From: JADDRA01 sp035553895
GTDB lineage: Bacteria; Actinomycetota; Acidimicrobiia; Acidimicrobiales; CADCSY01
DNA: 61,467 nt
Assembly: GCA_035553895.1 (NCBI GenBank)
Contig: DATMJI010000035.1
Location: forward strand, 1-61,467
Direction of reading: 5' to 3'
The position numbers were made by a program, and so were the translations under genes. Positions 39,939 to 47,502 of the stretch are shown here, one piece after another; within the stretch, counting starts at the first letter, position 1, and every line of letters starts with the position of its first letter. The notes under the pieces are model-generated. The model was not told the origin of the DNA, did not search any database, and worked only from the letters and a program-made list of their open reading frames with translations.

Positions 39939-41129
39939 CTAGAGGGCCGCCACCTCGGCGTCGACCCCGAGCCCCTCGAGCGTGTGCTGGATCTCCTCGA
40001 CGTAGATCGGGTTCATGGCGACGACGAGGTCGGGGCGGTAGGCGACCAGGAACTGGGGGGGGACGATCTGCTGGCCCGTGCCGGCCATGTAGCGGTGGTG
40101 CTTGTGGGGGTTGATGTCGACGGCGTACTCGATGAGGCCACCGGCTCCCCGGGCGTGCAGGTGGTTGAGGTAGGCCACCCCCTTGGAGCCCGCACCCCAG
40201 ATGACCGCTCGGCCTCCAGCCGAGGCCATCCGCTGCAGCGCCGCCTTCCCGTGGTCCAGCCGCTCCCCGAGGCGGGCACTGAAGTGCTCGACGGCCTCGG
40301 CCAGGTCGCGGAGATCGTCCTCCAGGGCGAAGTGGCGGCCACCACCGGCAGCGGTGGCCGGCCGGGCTTCTACCAGGAGGTACTGGTCGTCGTAGGCCAG
40401 GGACAGGTCGAGGACCTCGAAGCCGCTGCCCCGGAATAGTCGGGCCAGCGAGCCGGCACTGAAGTACGAGCAATGCTCGTAGTAGACGTCCCAGAAGGCA
40501 GCCTCCCGTAACACCCGCACCACGTCGGGCACCTCGAAGAGCACCACGGTGTCGAGCCGGCGCCCGATCGCCTTTCGCAAGGTAGCCAGGAACTGGCCGA
40601 CGGGCTGGATGTGCTCGAGGGTGTGGCGGCATACCACGGCGTCGGCCTCGAGGTGGGCGTAGCGCTGCGAGTAGAAGTCGGTGATCCAGGTGATGTGCTC
40701 GGCGGCCGGGCCCACCGCCCGCTCGCTGTTCACTCCCGGATCGATGCCCACGCCCCGCCCCACCCCGTGCTCGCACATCATCTGGAGGAACTCACCCTTG
40801 CCACACCCGATCTCGAGCACGCTCCGGCCGTGGAGGTCGTAGGTGTCGACCCACTGCTTGGCCAGCCGGTCGGCGAAGTCGACGAAGCGGGGGGAGAAGG
40901 CCTGCGTTTCTTCGTAGCGGGGCGAGTACTCCGCCCGTGCCGGGTCGAAGCCGACGTTGCCCACGAAGCCGCATCCCGGGCACCAGGCCAGGCGCAGGGT
41001 CCCTCGAGGGAAGGCCTCGGCCTCGGCCCGGTCCTCGAGCAACAGGCAGCTGTTGACCGGCACGCTCGCTTCCTCGTGGAAGACCCGCATGGATGCGCCA
41101 CCGCAGGCCGGGCAGCGGTGGGCGGTCAC
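39939..41129 (-). CDS. Nucleotide-sugar C-methyltransferase-type protein (first copy)
   Basis: The 396-residue protein has the three parts of TylCIII/NovU-like C-methyltransferases. A zinc-finger region opens the protein (CPACGG at residues 5-10, CPGCGF near 50). A SAM-binding domain follows (VLEIGCGKGEFLQMM), with the HTLEHIQP motif. The C-terminal domain contains VIWGAGSKGVAYLNHLHARG. Such enzymes add a methyl branch to keto-sugar nucleotides. GTG start at 41129 overlapping the upstream gene as GTGA. Two copies in tandem suggest two methylation steps or one non-catalytic copy. Confidence 0.82.
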   Translation of the reverse strand: MTAHRCPACGGASMRVFHEEASVPVNSCLLLEDRAEAEAFPRGTLRLAWCPGCGFVGNVGFDPARAEYSPRYEETQAFSPRFVDFADRLAKQWVDTYDLHGRSVLEIGCGKGEFLQMMCEHGVGRGVGIDPGVNSERAVGPAAEHITWITDFYSQRYAHLEADAVVCRHTLEHIQPVGQFLATLRKAIGRRLDTVVLFEVPDVVRVLREAAFWDVYYEHCSYFSAGSLARLFRGSGFEVLDLSLAYDDQYLLVEARPATAAGGGRHFALEDDLRDLAEAVEHFSARLGERLDHGKAALQRMASAGGRAVIWGAGSKGVAYLNHLHARGAGGLIEYAVDINPHKHHRYMAGTGQQIVPPQFLVAYRPDLVVAMNPIYVEEIQHTLEGLGVDAEVAAL

Positions 41130-42358
41130 CGGATCTCCGGTGTGGGGACGGGGATGATGAAGCGGCCGCCGCCCGCCCGGAAGTCAGCCTGTTGCCGGAA
41201 GATCTCCTCGGCGAAGTTCCACGCCAGGAGCAGCAGGTAGTCGGGGCGCTCGTCGACCAGGGCGCTCGGGTCCCTGATGGGCAGGTGGGTGCCGGGCATG
41301 TACCGGCCCTGCTTGTGGACGTTGCGGTCGACGACAAAATCGAGGAGCCCGGGGCCGATGCCCGTGTAGTTGAGCAGGGTGCTGCCCTTGGCCGCGGCAC
41401 CGTAGGCGGCGATACGGGCCCCCTGCTCCCTGAGGCCCTCGAGGAGCGCCACCAGGTCGGCCTTCAGCCTCTCGACCCGGTCACCGAAGCCTGCGTAGAA
41501 GGCGAAGGTGTCGAGCCCGCTCGCCGCCTCGTCGGCCAGGTGGGCCCGCACCTCCTCGCTCTGCTGCTCCCGCCGCCCGAGATGCCAGCGCCGGGTACCG
41601 CCGTGGAGGTCGGGGAAGTGCTCGACGTGGTTGAGGAACAGCCCGTGGCGACGGACGAGGGTGTCCACGGCGCTCGACGAGAAATAGCAGAAGTGCTCGT
41701 GGTAGATGGTGTCGAAGGCGCCTCCGACCACCAGGTCGCCCACCGACGGGTTCTCGACGGTGATCAGGCCGTCGTCGGCCACCAACGCCGCCATGCCGGC
41801 GACGAACCCGTTGAGATCGGGCACGTGGGCCATGACGTTGTTGGCGATGACGACGTCGGCCGGGCCCCGCTCACGCCGCAACTCCTCGGCCAGCTGGCGG
41901 TTGAAGAAGGCCCGCAGGGTCGGGATCCCCGCCGCCTCGGCGGCCGCAGCCTGGCCCGGCGCCGGATCGATGCCGAGCACCGGGATGCCGTGCTCGGCGA
42001 AGTTCCGCAGCAGGTAGCCGTCGTTGCTGGCCAGCTCCACCACCAGGCTGTCCCGGGCGAGCCGGCGGGACCGCATGAGGCCGAGGGCGTGGCGGCGGGC
42101 GTGGGCCAGCACCTGGTCGGAGAACGAGGTGAAGTAGAGGTAGTTGTCGACGAAGAGCCACTCGGCCGGTACCTCCTCGAGAATCTGCACCAGGGAGCAC
42201 CGGGGGCAGAAGGCCACCTCTAGGGGGTAGACCTCCTCGATCTCTCCGAGGCCGGCTTCGTCCACCAGAGCGTCGGCCAGTGGGGTCTTCCCCAAGTTGA
42301 GGAAGGTGCGCAGCCCGGGAGCGGCGCAGCCGCGGCAGCGGGGCTCAGGCATCGGCAC
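41126..42358 (-). CDS. Nucleotide-sugar C-methyltransferase-type protein (second copy)
   Basis: The 410-residue protein has the same layout: zinc ligands in CRGCAAPGL and FCPRCSLVQI, a SAM domain (VVELASNDGYLLRNFAEHGI, then ANNVMAHVPDLN), the active-site region YHEHFCYFS, and a C-terminal domain (IAAYGAAAKGSTLLNYTGI). The SNDGYLL and EHFxYFS motifs match TylCIII/EvaC-type 3-C-methyltransferases better than its neighbour does, so this copy is the more likely catalyst. It overlaps the epimerase gene by 14 bases. Confidence 0.86.
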   Translation of the reverse strand: MPMPEPRCRGCAAPGLRTFLNLGKTPLADALVDEAGLGEIEEVYPLEVAFCPRCSLVQILEEVPAEWLFVDNYLYFTSFSDQVLAHARRHALGLMRSRRLARDSLVVELASNDGYLLRNFAEHGIPVLGIDPAPGQAAAAEAAGIPTLRAFFNRQLAEELRRERGPADVVIANNVMAHVPDLNGFVAGMAALVADDGLITVENPSVGDLVVGGAFDTIYHEHFCYFSSSAVDTLVRRHGLFLNHVEHFPDLHGGTRRWHLGRREQQSEEVRAHLADEAASGLDTFAFYAGFGDRVERLKADLVALLEGLREQGARIAAYGAAAKGSTLLNYTGIGPGLLDFVVDRNVHKQGRYMPGTHLPIRDPSALVDERPDYLLLLAWNFAEEIFRQQADFRAGGGRFIIPVPTPEIR

Positions 42359-43391
42359 CGGTGACGGCGGGGGACCACCGCAGGGACTCGTCGAGCAGGC
42401 CCCGCCTCTTCAGGTCCTGGATGTGGCGGATGCGCTGGAACCGGCTCCCGGTCAGCTGGTCGAGGGTGAGGTGGTAGCGCAGGTAGTCGCCGTAGAGCTG
42501 GGCGACCCCGTCGGAAACCGACCAGCGGGGCCGGAAGCCGGGAACGACCGTGGCGATCTTGTTGCAGCTCACCCGGTAGTTGCGCACGTCGGGCCCGGCC
42601 CCGTCGGCCAGGACGATGGTGCATCCGGGGACGATGTCGCTGACGATGGCCGCCACCTCGCGGATCCGGTAGTTCTCGGCGGTCTCGCCCACGTTGAAGG
42701 CCTCCCCGTGCACGCGCTCTCGTGGCGCCTCCAGCACGGCCAGGACGGCCCGGGAGATGTCCTCGACGTGGACCAGGGGCCGCCACGGAGAGCCGTCGCT
42801 CTTGAGCAGCACCTGGCCCGTGGTGAAGGCGTAGCCGGTGAGATTGTTCACCACCAGGTCCCCCCGCAGGCGGGCCGAGCTGCCGTAGGCGGTGCCGTTG
42901 CGCAAGAAGGTGGGGCTGAAGGAGTCGTCGGCCAGCTCGGCGATGTCCTGTTCGGCCAGGACCTTCGACCGCCCGTACGGCGTCACCGGGTGGAACTCGG
43001 CCCGCTCGTCGATGAGGGTGTCGCCGTGGGCCCCGTAGAGGCTGCAGGACGAGGAGAACACGAACCGGGACACGCCGGCGTCCTTGGCCGCACGGGCCAC
43101 GCGAACGGCTCCCCGGTGGTTGACGTCGTAGGTCGTCTGCGGGCGGAGGTTCCCCAGTGGGTCGTTGGAGATGCCGGCCAGGTGGACCACGGCGTCGAGT
43201 CCGCTCAGGTGCGCGGGCCGGACCTGGCGGATGTCGAGGCGCTGGGACGGGATGTCGTCGATCCCGGGGCCCAAGGTGCACTCGGCGAAGAGGTAGGTGT
43301 CGAGCCCCGCCACCTGGTGGCCGGCCTCCACCAGCAGGGGGACGAGCGAGCAGCCGATGTAGCCGTTGTGGCCGGTGACGAGGATGCGCAT
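42345..43391 (-). CDS. NAD-dependent nucleotide-sugar epimerase/dehydratase
   Basis: The 348-residue extended SDR has the N-terminal MRILVTGHNGYIGCSLVPLL cofactor motif, SSSCSLYGAHG, and YGRSK as the catalytic YxxxK. WRPLVHVEDISRAV is the sugar-binding strand. It is longer at the C-terminus than GalE-type enzymes. It starts two bases from the stop of the cytidylyltransferase gene. It could epimerise or dehydrate a CDP- or dTDP-sugar before C-methylation; the activity is not set by the sequence. Confidence 0.85.
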   Translation of the reverse strand: MRILVTGHNGYIGCSLVPLLVEAGHQVAGLDTYLFAECTLGPGIDDIPSQRLDIRQVRPAHLSGLDAVVHLAGISNDPLGNLRPQTTYDVNHRGAVRVARAAKDAGVSRFVFSSSCSLYGAHGDTLIDERAEFHPVTPYGRSKVLAEQDIAELADDSFSPTFLRNGTAYGSSARLRGDLVVNNLTGYAFTTGQVLLKSDGSPWRPLVHVEDISRAVLAVLEAPRERVHGEAFNVGETAENYRIREVAAIVSDIVPGCTIVLADGAGPDVRNYRVSCNKIATVVPGFRPRWSVSDGVAQLYGDYLRYHLTLDQLTGSRFQRIRHIQDLKRRGLLDESLRWSPAVTGADA

Positions 43392-43393
43392 GG

Positions 43394-44164
43394 TCAGGTC
43401 CAGACCTTCCAGGGTGCGTTGCCGCTCTGCCAGAGATCCTCCAGGAGCTTGCGGTCGCGGAGGGTGTCCATGCACTGCCAGAACGAGTGGTGACGGTAGG
43501 CCATGAGTTGGCCGTCCTTGGCCAGGTGCTCGAGAGGGGAGCGCTCCCACTGGGTGCCGTCGCCCTCGATGTAGTCCAGGACCTCCGGTTCGAGGACGAA
43601 GAAGGCCCCGTTGATCCAGCCCTCGCCGACCTGGGGCTTCTCCGAGAACTCGGTGATCCGGTCGCCGTCGAGCTCGAGGTGGCCGAAGCGCGCCGGCGGG
43701 CGCACGACGGTCATAGTGGCCAGGCGACCGTGGGTGCGATGGAACGCCACCAGGGCGTGCAGGTCGACATCGGCCACGCCGTCCCCCCACGTGAGCATGA
43801 AGGTGGTGCCGCCGAGGCGGTCGCCCAGGCGCTTGATGCGCCCCCCGGTGGCTGTCTCCTGGCCGGTGTCCACCAGGTCGACGGTCCAATTGTCGACCGA
43901 CCGGCGGTGCAACGCCACGGAGCCGTCCCGTGAGCTCACGGTGAGATCGCTGGCCAGGGAGGCGTAGTCGACCATCCAGCGCTTGATGTACTCGCCCTTG
44001 TAGCCGAGGGCGATGACGAAGTCTTCGAACCCGGCCGCGGCGTAGTACTTCATGATGTGCCAGAGGATGGGCTGGTTGCCGACCTCCACCATCGGCTTGG
44101 GCTTGGTGACCGTCTCCTCGGCCAGCCGGCTGCCCACCCCGCCGGCGAGGATGGCCACCTTCAT
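43394..44164 (-). CDS. rfbF: Glucose-1-phosphate cytidylyltransferase (RfbF type)
   Basis: The 256-residue nucleotidyltransferase opens MKVAILAGGVGSRLAEE, then KPKPMVEVGNQPILWHIMKY, the activated signature of RfbF. WGDGVADVD is the metal-binding motif and FSEKPQVGEGWINGAFFVLE matches the sugar-binding core. It makes CDP-glucose from CTP and glucose 1-phosphate. In other bacteria rfbF stands next to rfbG (CDP-glucose 4,6-dehydratase); no clear rfbG is here. First gene of a four-gene minus-strand unit. Confidence 0.9.
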   Translation of the reverse strand: MKVAILAGGVGSRLAEETVTKPKPMVEVGNQPILWHIMKYYAAAGFEDFVIALGYKGEYIKRWMVDYASLASDLTVSSRDGSVALHRRSVDNWTVDLVDTGQETATGGRIKRLGDRLGGTTFMLTWGDGVADVDLHALVAFHRTHGRLATMTVVRPPARFGHLELDGDRITEFSEKPQVGEGWINGAFFVLEPEVLDYIEGDGTQWERSPLEHLAKDGQLMAYRHHSFWQCMDTLRDRKLLEDLWQSGNAPWKVWT

Positions 44165-44279
44165 GGCGTCAGGTCCTCGACATCGAACCGGGAACGGCCG
44201 TGAGTGTCGTGCCCGCGCCCGCGTGCCTCGGGCTTCCGTAGGCCACGGCGTTCACGGTGACGCACCAGGCTGAGTCGGT

Positions 44280-44308
44280 GCTGAAGCCGAGCTGAAGGGT
44301 TGCTGAAG
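44280..44308 (+). promoter_or_regulatory. Three direct repeats (GCTGAAG), 11-base period
   Basis: GCTGAAG occurs at 44280-44286, 44291-44297 and 44302-44308, each followed by four variable bases. A 7+4 direct-repeat pattern with an 11-base period is the layout of PhoB/OmpR-family operators, and the reverse complement CTTCAGC resembles the GTTCAnC repeats of actinobacterial PhoP boxes. The site lies in the divergent gap between rfbF and the response regulator gene, so self-regulation is likely. Confidence 0.6.
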
Positions 44309-44335
44309 CTGAGGACCCGAGGGTCGGGCGGGCGC

Positions 44336-44341
44336 TACGGT
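44336..44341 (+). promoter_or_regulatory. Possible -10 box (TACGGT) of the response regulator gene
   Basis: TACGGT stands 27 bases after the last GCTGAAG repeat, in the order expected for an activated promoter. A long leader of about 100 bases would follow before ATG 44445. Confidence 0.3.
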
Positions 44342-44444
44342 GCTCACTCGCTGAACAGGGGGCGACCGCACCGGCGCCACGAGCAGGAACGGTCGCCGAA
44401 CCGAGACAGGAGGCATCGTCGTTGCCAGGCCGTGGGGACTACCG

Positions 44445-45131
44445 ATGCACGGCGGCGACAGGGCGATGATGCGGGCACTGGTCTTCGAGGACGAGCCCGA
44501 GGTCCGGGAACTCGTGGCCGAGGCCCTCGGTCACGAGGGGTTCGATGTGCGGGCCGAGCCGGGGGGCAGCGATGCCGAGCAGGTGGTTGCCACCTTCCGG
44601 CCCGACATCGTCTTGCTCGACATCGGGCTGGGGGAGGGGCCCAACGGATTCGAAGTCGCCCGCCGCCTGCGCAGCGCCAGCGACGTGCCCATGGTCTTCG
44701 TCAGCGGCGCCCACGGCATCCGCGAGCGCCTGGCCGGCTTCGCTGCCGGCGGGGACGACTACCTCACCAAGCCCTTCGCCGTCGAGGAGCTGCTCGCCCG
44801 GGTTCGGGCCATCATGCAGCGCAGCGGGCGCGCCCCCCGCCGGGTGTGGAGGGTGGGCGACATGGTGGTCGACGAGGATGCCCACACCGTGGCCGTGGGC
44901 GATTCCCTGGTCGACCTCACGTCGATCGAGTTCGCCCTGCTCGTCACCCTCTGTCGCAACCCGGGCCGGGTTATGGCCAAGATCCAGCTGCTCAACGAGG
45001 TGTGGGGCTTCGACCAGTACTCCCTCAACCTGGTCGAGGTGCACGTGAGTGCCCTGCGGCGCAAGCTCGAAGCTCACGGTCCCCGGATGATCCACACCAT
45101 CCGCAACGTCGGCTACGTCCTGCGTCCCTGA
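44445..45131 (+). CDS. OmpR-family response regulator
   Basis: The 228-residue protein has a receiver domain (EDEPEV acidic pocket, phosphorylated D59 in LLDIG, K109 in DYLTKPF) and a C-terminal winged helix (DLTSIEFALLVTLCRNPGRV, VHVSALRRKLEAHGP, TIRNVGYVLR). It binds DNA as a dimer on direct repeats. The start may instead be ATG 44466 or 44469. It converges with a histidine kinase gene, stop codons 11 bases apart. That kinase appears broken, so the regulator may be driven by another kinase. Confidence 0.9.
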   Translation: MHGGDRAMMRALVFEDEPEVRELVAEALGHEGFDVRAEPGGSDAEQVVATFRPDIVLLDIGLGEGPNGFEVARRLRSASDVPMVFVSGAHGIRERLAGFAAGGDDYLTKPFAVEELLARVRAIMQRSGRAPRRVWRVGDMVVDEDAHTVAVGDSLVDLTSIEFALLVTLCRNPGRVMAKIQLLNEVWGFDQYSLNLVEVHVSALRRKLEAHGPRMIHTIRNVGYVLRP

Positions 45132-45142
45132 GCGGCTTCAGC

Positions 45143-46372
45143 TCAATCGTCAACCGCCGGCAGGGTGCAGGACACCCGCAGACCGCCGTCGATGCCGTCG
45201 TCGACCCAGATGCGCCCGCCGTGGCGCTCCACCACCCGCTTGCAGATGGCCAGGCCCATGCCCGAGCCCGGCGGACCGGCCGAGCGATGCAGCCGGTGGA
45301 ACATGTGGAAGACGTCAGCCCGGTCCTGGGGGGCCACGCCGATGCCGTCATCGGCCACGGAGTAGACGTTCTGGTCTCCGACGCGGACCATGGAGACCTC
45401 GATGTGGACCCGTCAACCGGGCCGCCGGACCTTCAAGGCGTTGGCGATCAGGTTCTGGAAGAGCTGCACCAGCTGGGTCCGTTCCCCGGCCACCTTGCCC
45501 ATCGACGGCAGGCTCAGGCTGGCCCGGGCATCGAAGATGTCCGGCGCCAGGTGCTCGAGCACCTCGCCGATCACGTCGTTGCAGTCGACGATCTGGCGTG
45601 CCTGGTCGTCGCTCCCGGCCCGGCAGAAGGCGAGGATGTCGTCGATCATGCGCCCCATCGTTCCCACCTTGGCCAGTACCGCAGCCAGGTGGCGTTGCGA
45701 CTCGTGGCTCAGCTCCGACCCGCTGCGCCGGGCCAGGAGCTCGGCACTTCCGGCCAGGGCGGCCAGAGGTGCCCGTAGGTCGTGGGCGGCGATGTAGGCG
45801 AACTCGGAGAGCTCGCGGTTGGAGCCCTCGAGCTGCTCGGCCCGCAGCTCGGCCTCGGCCAGGGCGACCCACTGGGGATCACCCCGGGCATCGACCACCT
45901 TCGCCGGGCCGTCCGGGTCGTCGGTGGCCGGGTCGGCGCCGGCAGCGGTGGCGGGAGTGGCCTGACCGGCCAGCTCGAGCACCTGGCGGACGAACAGCGC
46001 CGAGAGGCCGGTGGCGTCGGAGCCGGAGGGGGCAAGATCGAGGCGCGAGCCCCGGACCAGCACCGTTGCCCCCTCGCCGGAGGGCCCGGGCCAGCGCTGT
46101 TCCAGCTCGTAGTGGGGGCGGGCCGGGCCGAGTCCCTTCATGGCCAGGTGCTCGAGGCGCAGCTCGTCCGGGTCCAGCCACTCGCCCAGGTGGTGCCCGG
46201 CCGAAGAGGTGGTGGCGCCGAGCAGCCGCTCGGTGGCACCGTCGCCCCACAGCACTCGCTGATCGGCGTCGACGATGGATATCGCTCCGTCCCAGGGCTC
46301 CCGGAAGACCGGGCGCCGGGGCTTCGAGCACGCCACCGGCTGGCGCCGGTATCCGCTTCTGGCTCCTCCCAT
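45143..46372 (-). pseudogene. Histidine kinase interrupted by an in-frame TGA
   Basis: From ATG 46372 (GGGAGGG seven bases upstream) the frame gives a PAS-like domain (about residues 25-130), a HisKA domain with H197 in AAHDLRAPL, and the N box FQNLIANALK. After RRPG a TGA at 45413-45415 ends it. The same frame continues without shift as RVHIEVS, then VADDGIGVAPQDRADVF (G1), MFHRLH and GSGMGLAICKRVVERHGG (G2) up to 45143. One base change would restore the gene. ATG 45391 with GAGG five bases upstream could restart translation. It may be a pseudogene, a natural split kinase or a sequence error. Confidence 0.8.
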
Positions 46373-46645
46373 GGCCAATCCCTCCCGCCTCTCCGGCTCC
46401 GTGTTCGGTTCGGTCTGCGAACCTGGATGAGACGTGCTGGCCCGCTCCTCACAGCACTGTGACTGATCTTCCAACTCTTTCTACCAGAACCTCGGGCAAG
46501 TCCGTACGTATTAGACCACCCGCGTCCTAGGTCCCAAGTTCGCCAGTTTACGATCCTGTGTCGAACGCATGGCGCCGTCGACCTGTCCACCGCGACCGTG
46601 CCCGCCTTTGGCCTGGCCCGAGCCGTGTCACTAGTCTGAGCGAGA
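46373..46645. other. Divergent intergenic region between the kinase and nuoA
   Basis: This 273-base gap holds promoters in both directions. Its middle part (about 46440-46560) is poorer in GC than the surroundings, with GTACGTATTAGACC and GTTTACGATCC stretches typical of a control region. The nuoA -10 box is listed separately. No gene recognised. Confidence 0.45.
46608..46637 (+). promoter_or_regulatory. Predicted promoter of the nuo operon
   Basis: TTGGCC (46608-46613) and TAGTCT (46632-46637) are separated by 18 bases. The -10 box ends eight bases before the GTG start of nuoA, so the message is probably near-leaderless. Confidence 0.5.
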
Positions 46646-47011
46646 GTGTCCGAGTTCCTCCGTGCGTACCTGACCGTGGCCGTCTTCGCGGGAGCGGCGG
46701 GCTTGCTCGTGGCGTTGCTCTCCGGCGTCGGGTGGGTCCTGCGCCCTTCTCGGCCCAGTCCCCAGAAGGCCATCGCCTACGAGAGCGGCGTCGATCCGGT
46801 GGGCCCCGGGTTCGGCCAGAGCCAGATCCGCTACTACATCTTCGCCCTCCTCTTCGTGCTCTTCGACGTCGAGGCGGTCTACATCTTTCCGTGGGCTCTG
46901 CGCCTGGAAGAGTACGGGGTCTTCGGCCTGGTGGAGATGGGCGTGTTCATCGTCATCCTCGCCCTCGGGCTGGTCTACGCCTGGCGCAAGGGGGTGCTGC
47001 GGTGGGTCTAG
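46646..47011 (+). CDS. nuoA: NADH-quinone oxidoreductase subunit A
   Basis: The 121-residue protein has three membrane helices. KAIAYESGVDPVG is the conserved loop that closes around the quinone site, and FALLFVLFDVEAVYIFPWA the second helix with its conserved acidic residues. First gene of the main nuo operon. Its stop TAG 47009-47011 lies within the beginning of nuoB. Confidence 0.95.
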   Translation: MSEFLRAYLTVAVFAGAAGLLVALLSGVGWVLRPSRPSPQKAIAYESGVDPVGPGFGQSQIRYYIFALLFVLFDVEAVYIFPWALRLEEYGVFGLVEMGVFIVILALGLVYAWRKGVLRWV

Positions 47012-47502
47012 TGGAGCGAGGGCGTTTACCCAAGCCGCTCACCCAGCTCCTCAACCTGAGCCGCAGCTACTCGCTGTGGGTCTACCAGTGGGGCCTGGCC
47101 TGCTGCGCCATCGAGATGGGGGCGTGCTTCGGATCTCCGCGCTACGACGTCATGCGCCTCGGGGTCATCCCCTTCCCGGCCAGTCCCCGCCAGGCCGACC
47201 TGGTGGTCATCTCCGGCACCGTGACCGACAAGATGGCGCCGGCCATCCGCCGGCTCTACGAGCAGATGCCCGACCCCAAGTACGTGATCTCCATGGGCAG
47301 CTGTGCCAACTGCGGCGGCCCCTACTGGGATTCCTACTCGGTGACCAAGGGGGTGGACCAGATCGTGCCGGTGGATGTCTACGTGCCGGGCTGCCCCCCC
47401 CGCCCCGAAGCGCTGCTCGAAGGCATCCTGTTGCTCCAGGAACGGATCCGGAACGAGGACATGGCCGAGCGGTGGCGAGGTGATCCCATTGTCGTCGCCT
47501 GA
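47002..47502 (+). CDS. nuoB: NADH-quinone oxidoreductase subunit B
   Basis: The 166-residue protein carries the ligands of iron-sulfur cluster N2: C34 and C35 in GLACCAIEM, C101 in GSCANCGG and C131 in PGCPPRPE. N2 is the last cluster before quinone. GTG 47002 gives the family's usual MGL beginning and overlaps nuoA by ten bases; GTG 47011 is an alternative. It forms the connecting module with NuoC, D and I. Confidence 0.95.
   Translation: MGLVERGRLPKPLTQLLNLSRSYSLWVYQWGLACCAIEMGACFGSPRYDVMRLGVIPFPASPRQADLVVISGTVTDKMAPAIRRLYEQMPDPKYVISMGSCANCGGPYWDSYSVTKGVDQIVPVDVYVPGCPPRPEALLEGILLLQERIRNEDMAERWRGDPIVVA

Noticed and set aside
45413..45415. Selenocysteine or readthrough codon
   Set aside because: No selenocysteine insertion element was recognised after the TGA and the position in a kinase linker gives no reason for selenocysteine. 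Simple readthrough cannot be excluded.
45391..45430. Frameshift in the histidine kinase
   Set aside because: Counting codons across the break shows both parts are in the same frame; only a TGA separates them, so it is a nonsense change and not a frameshift.
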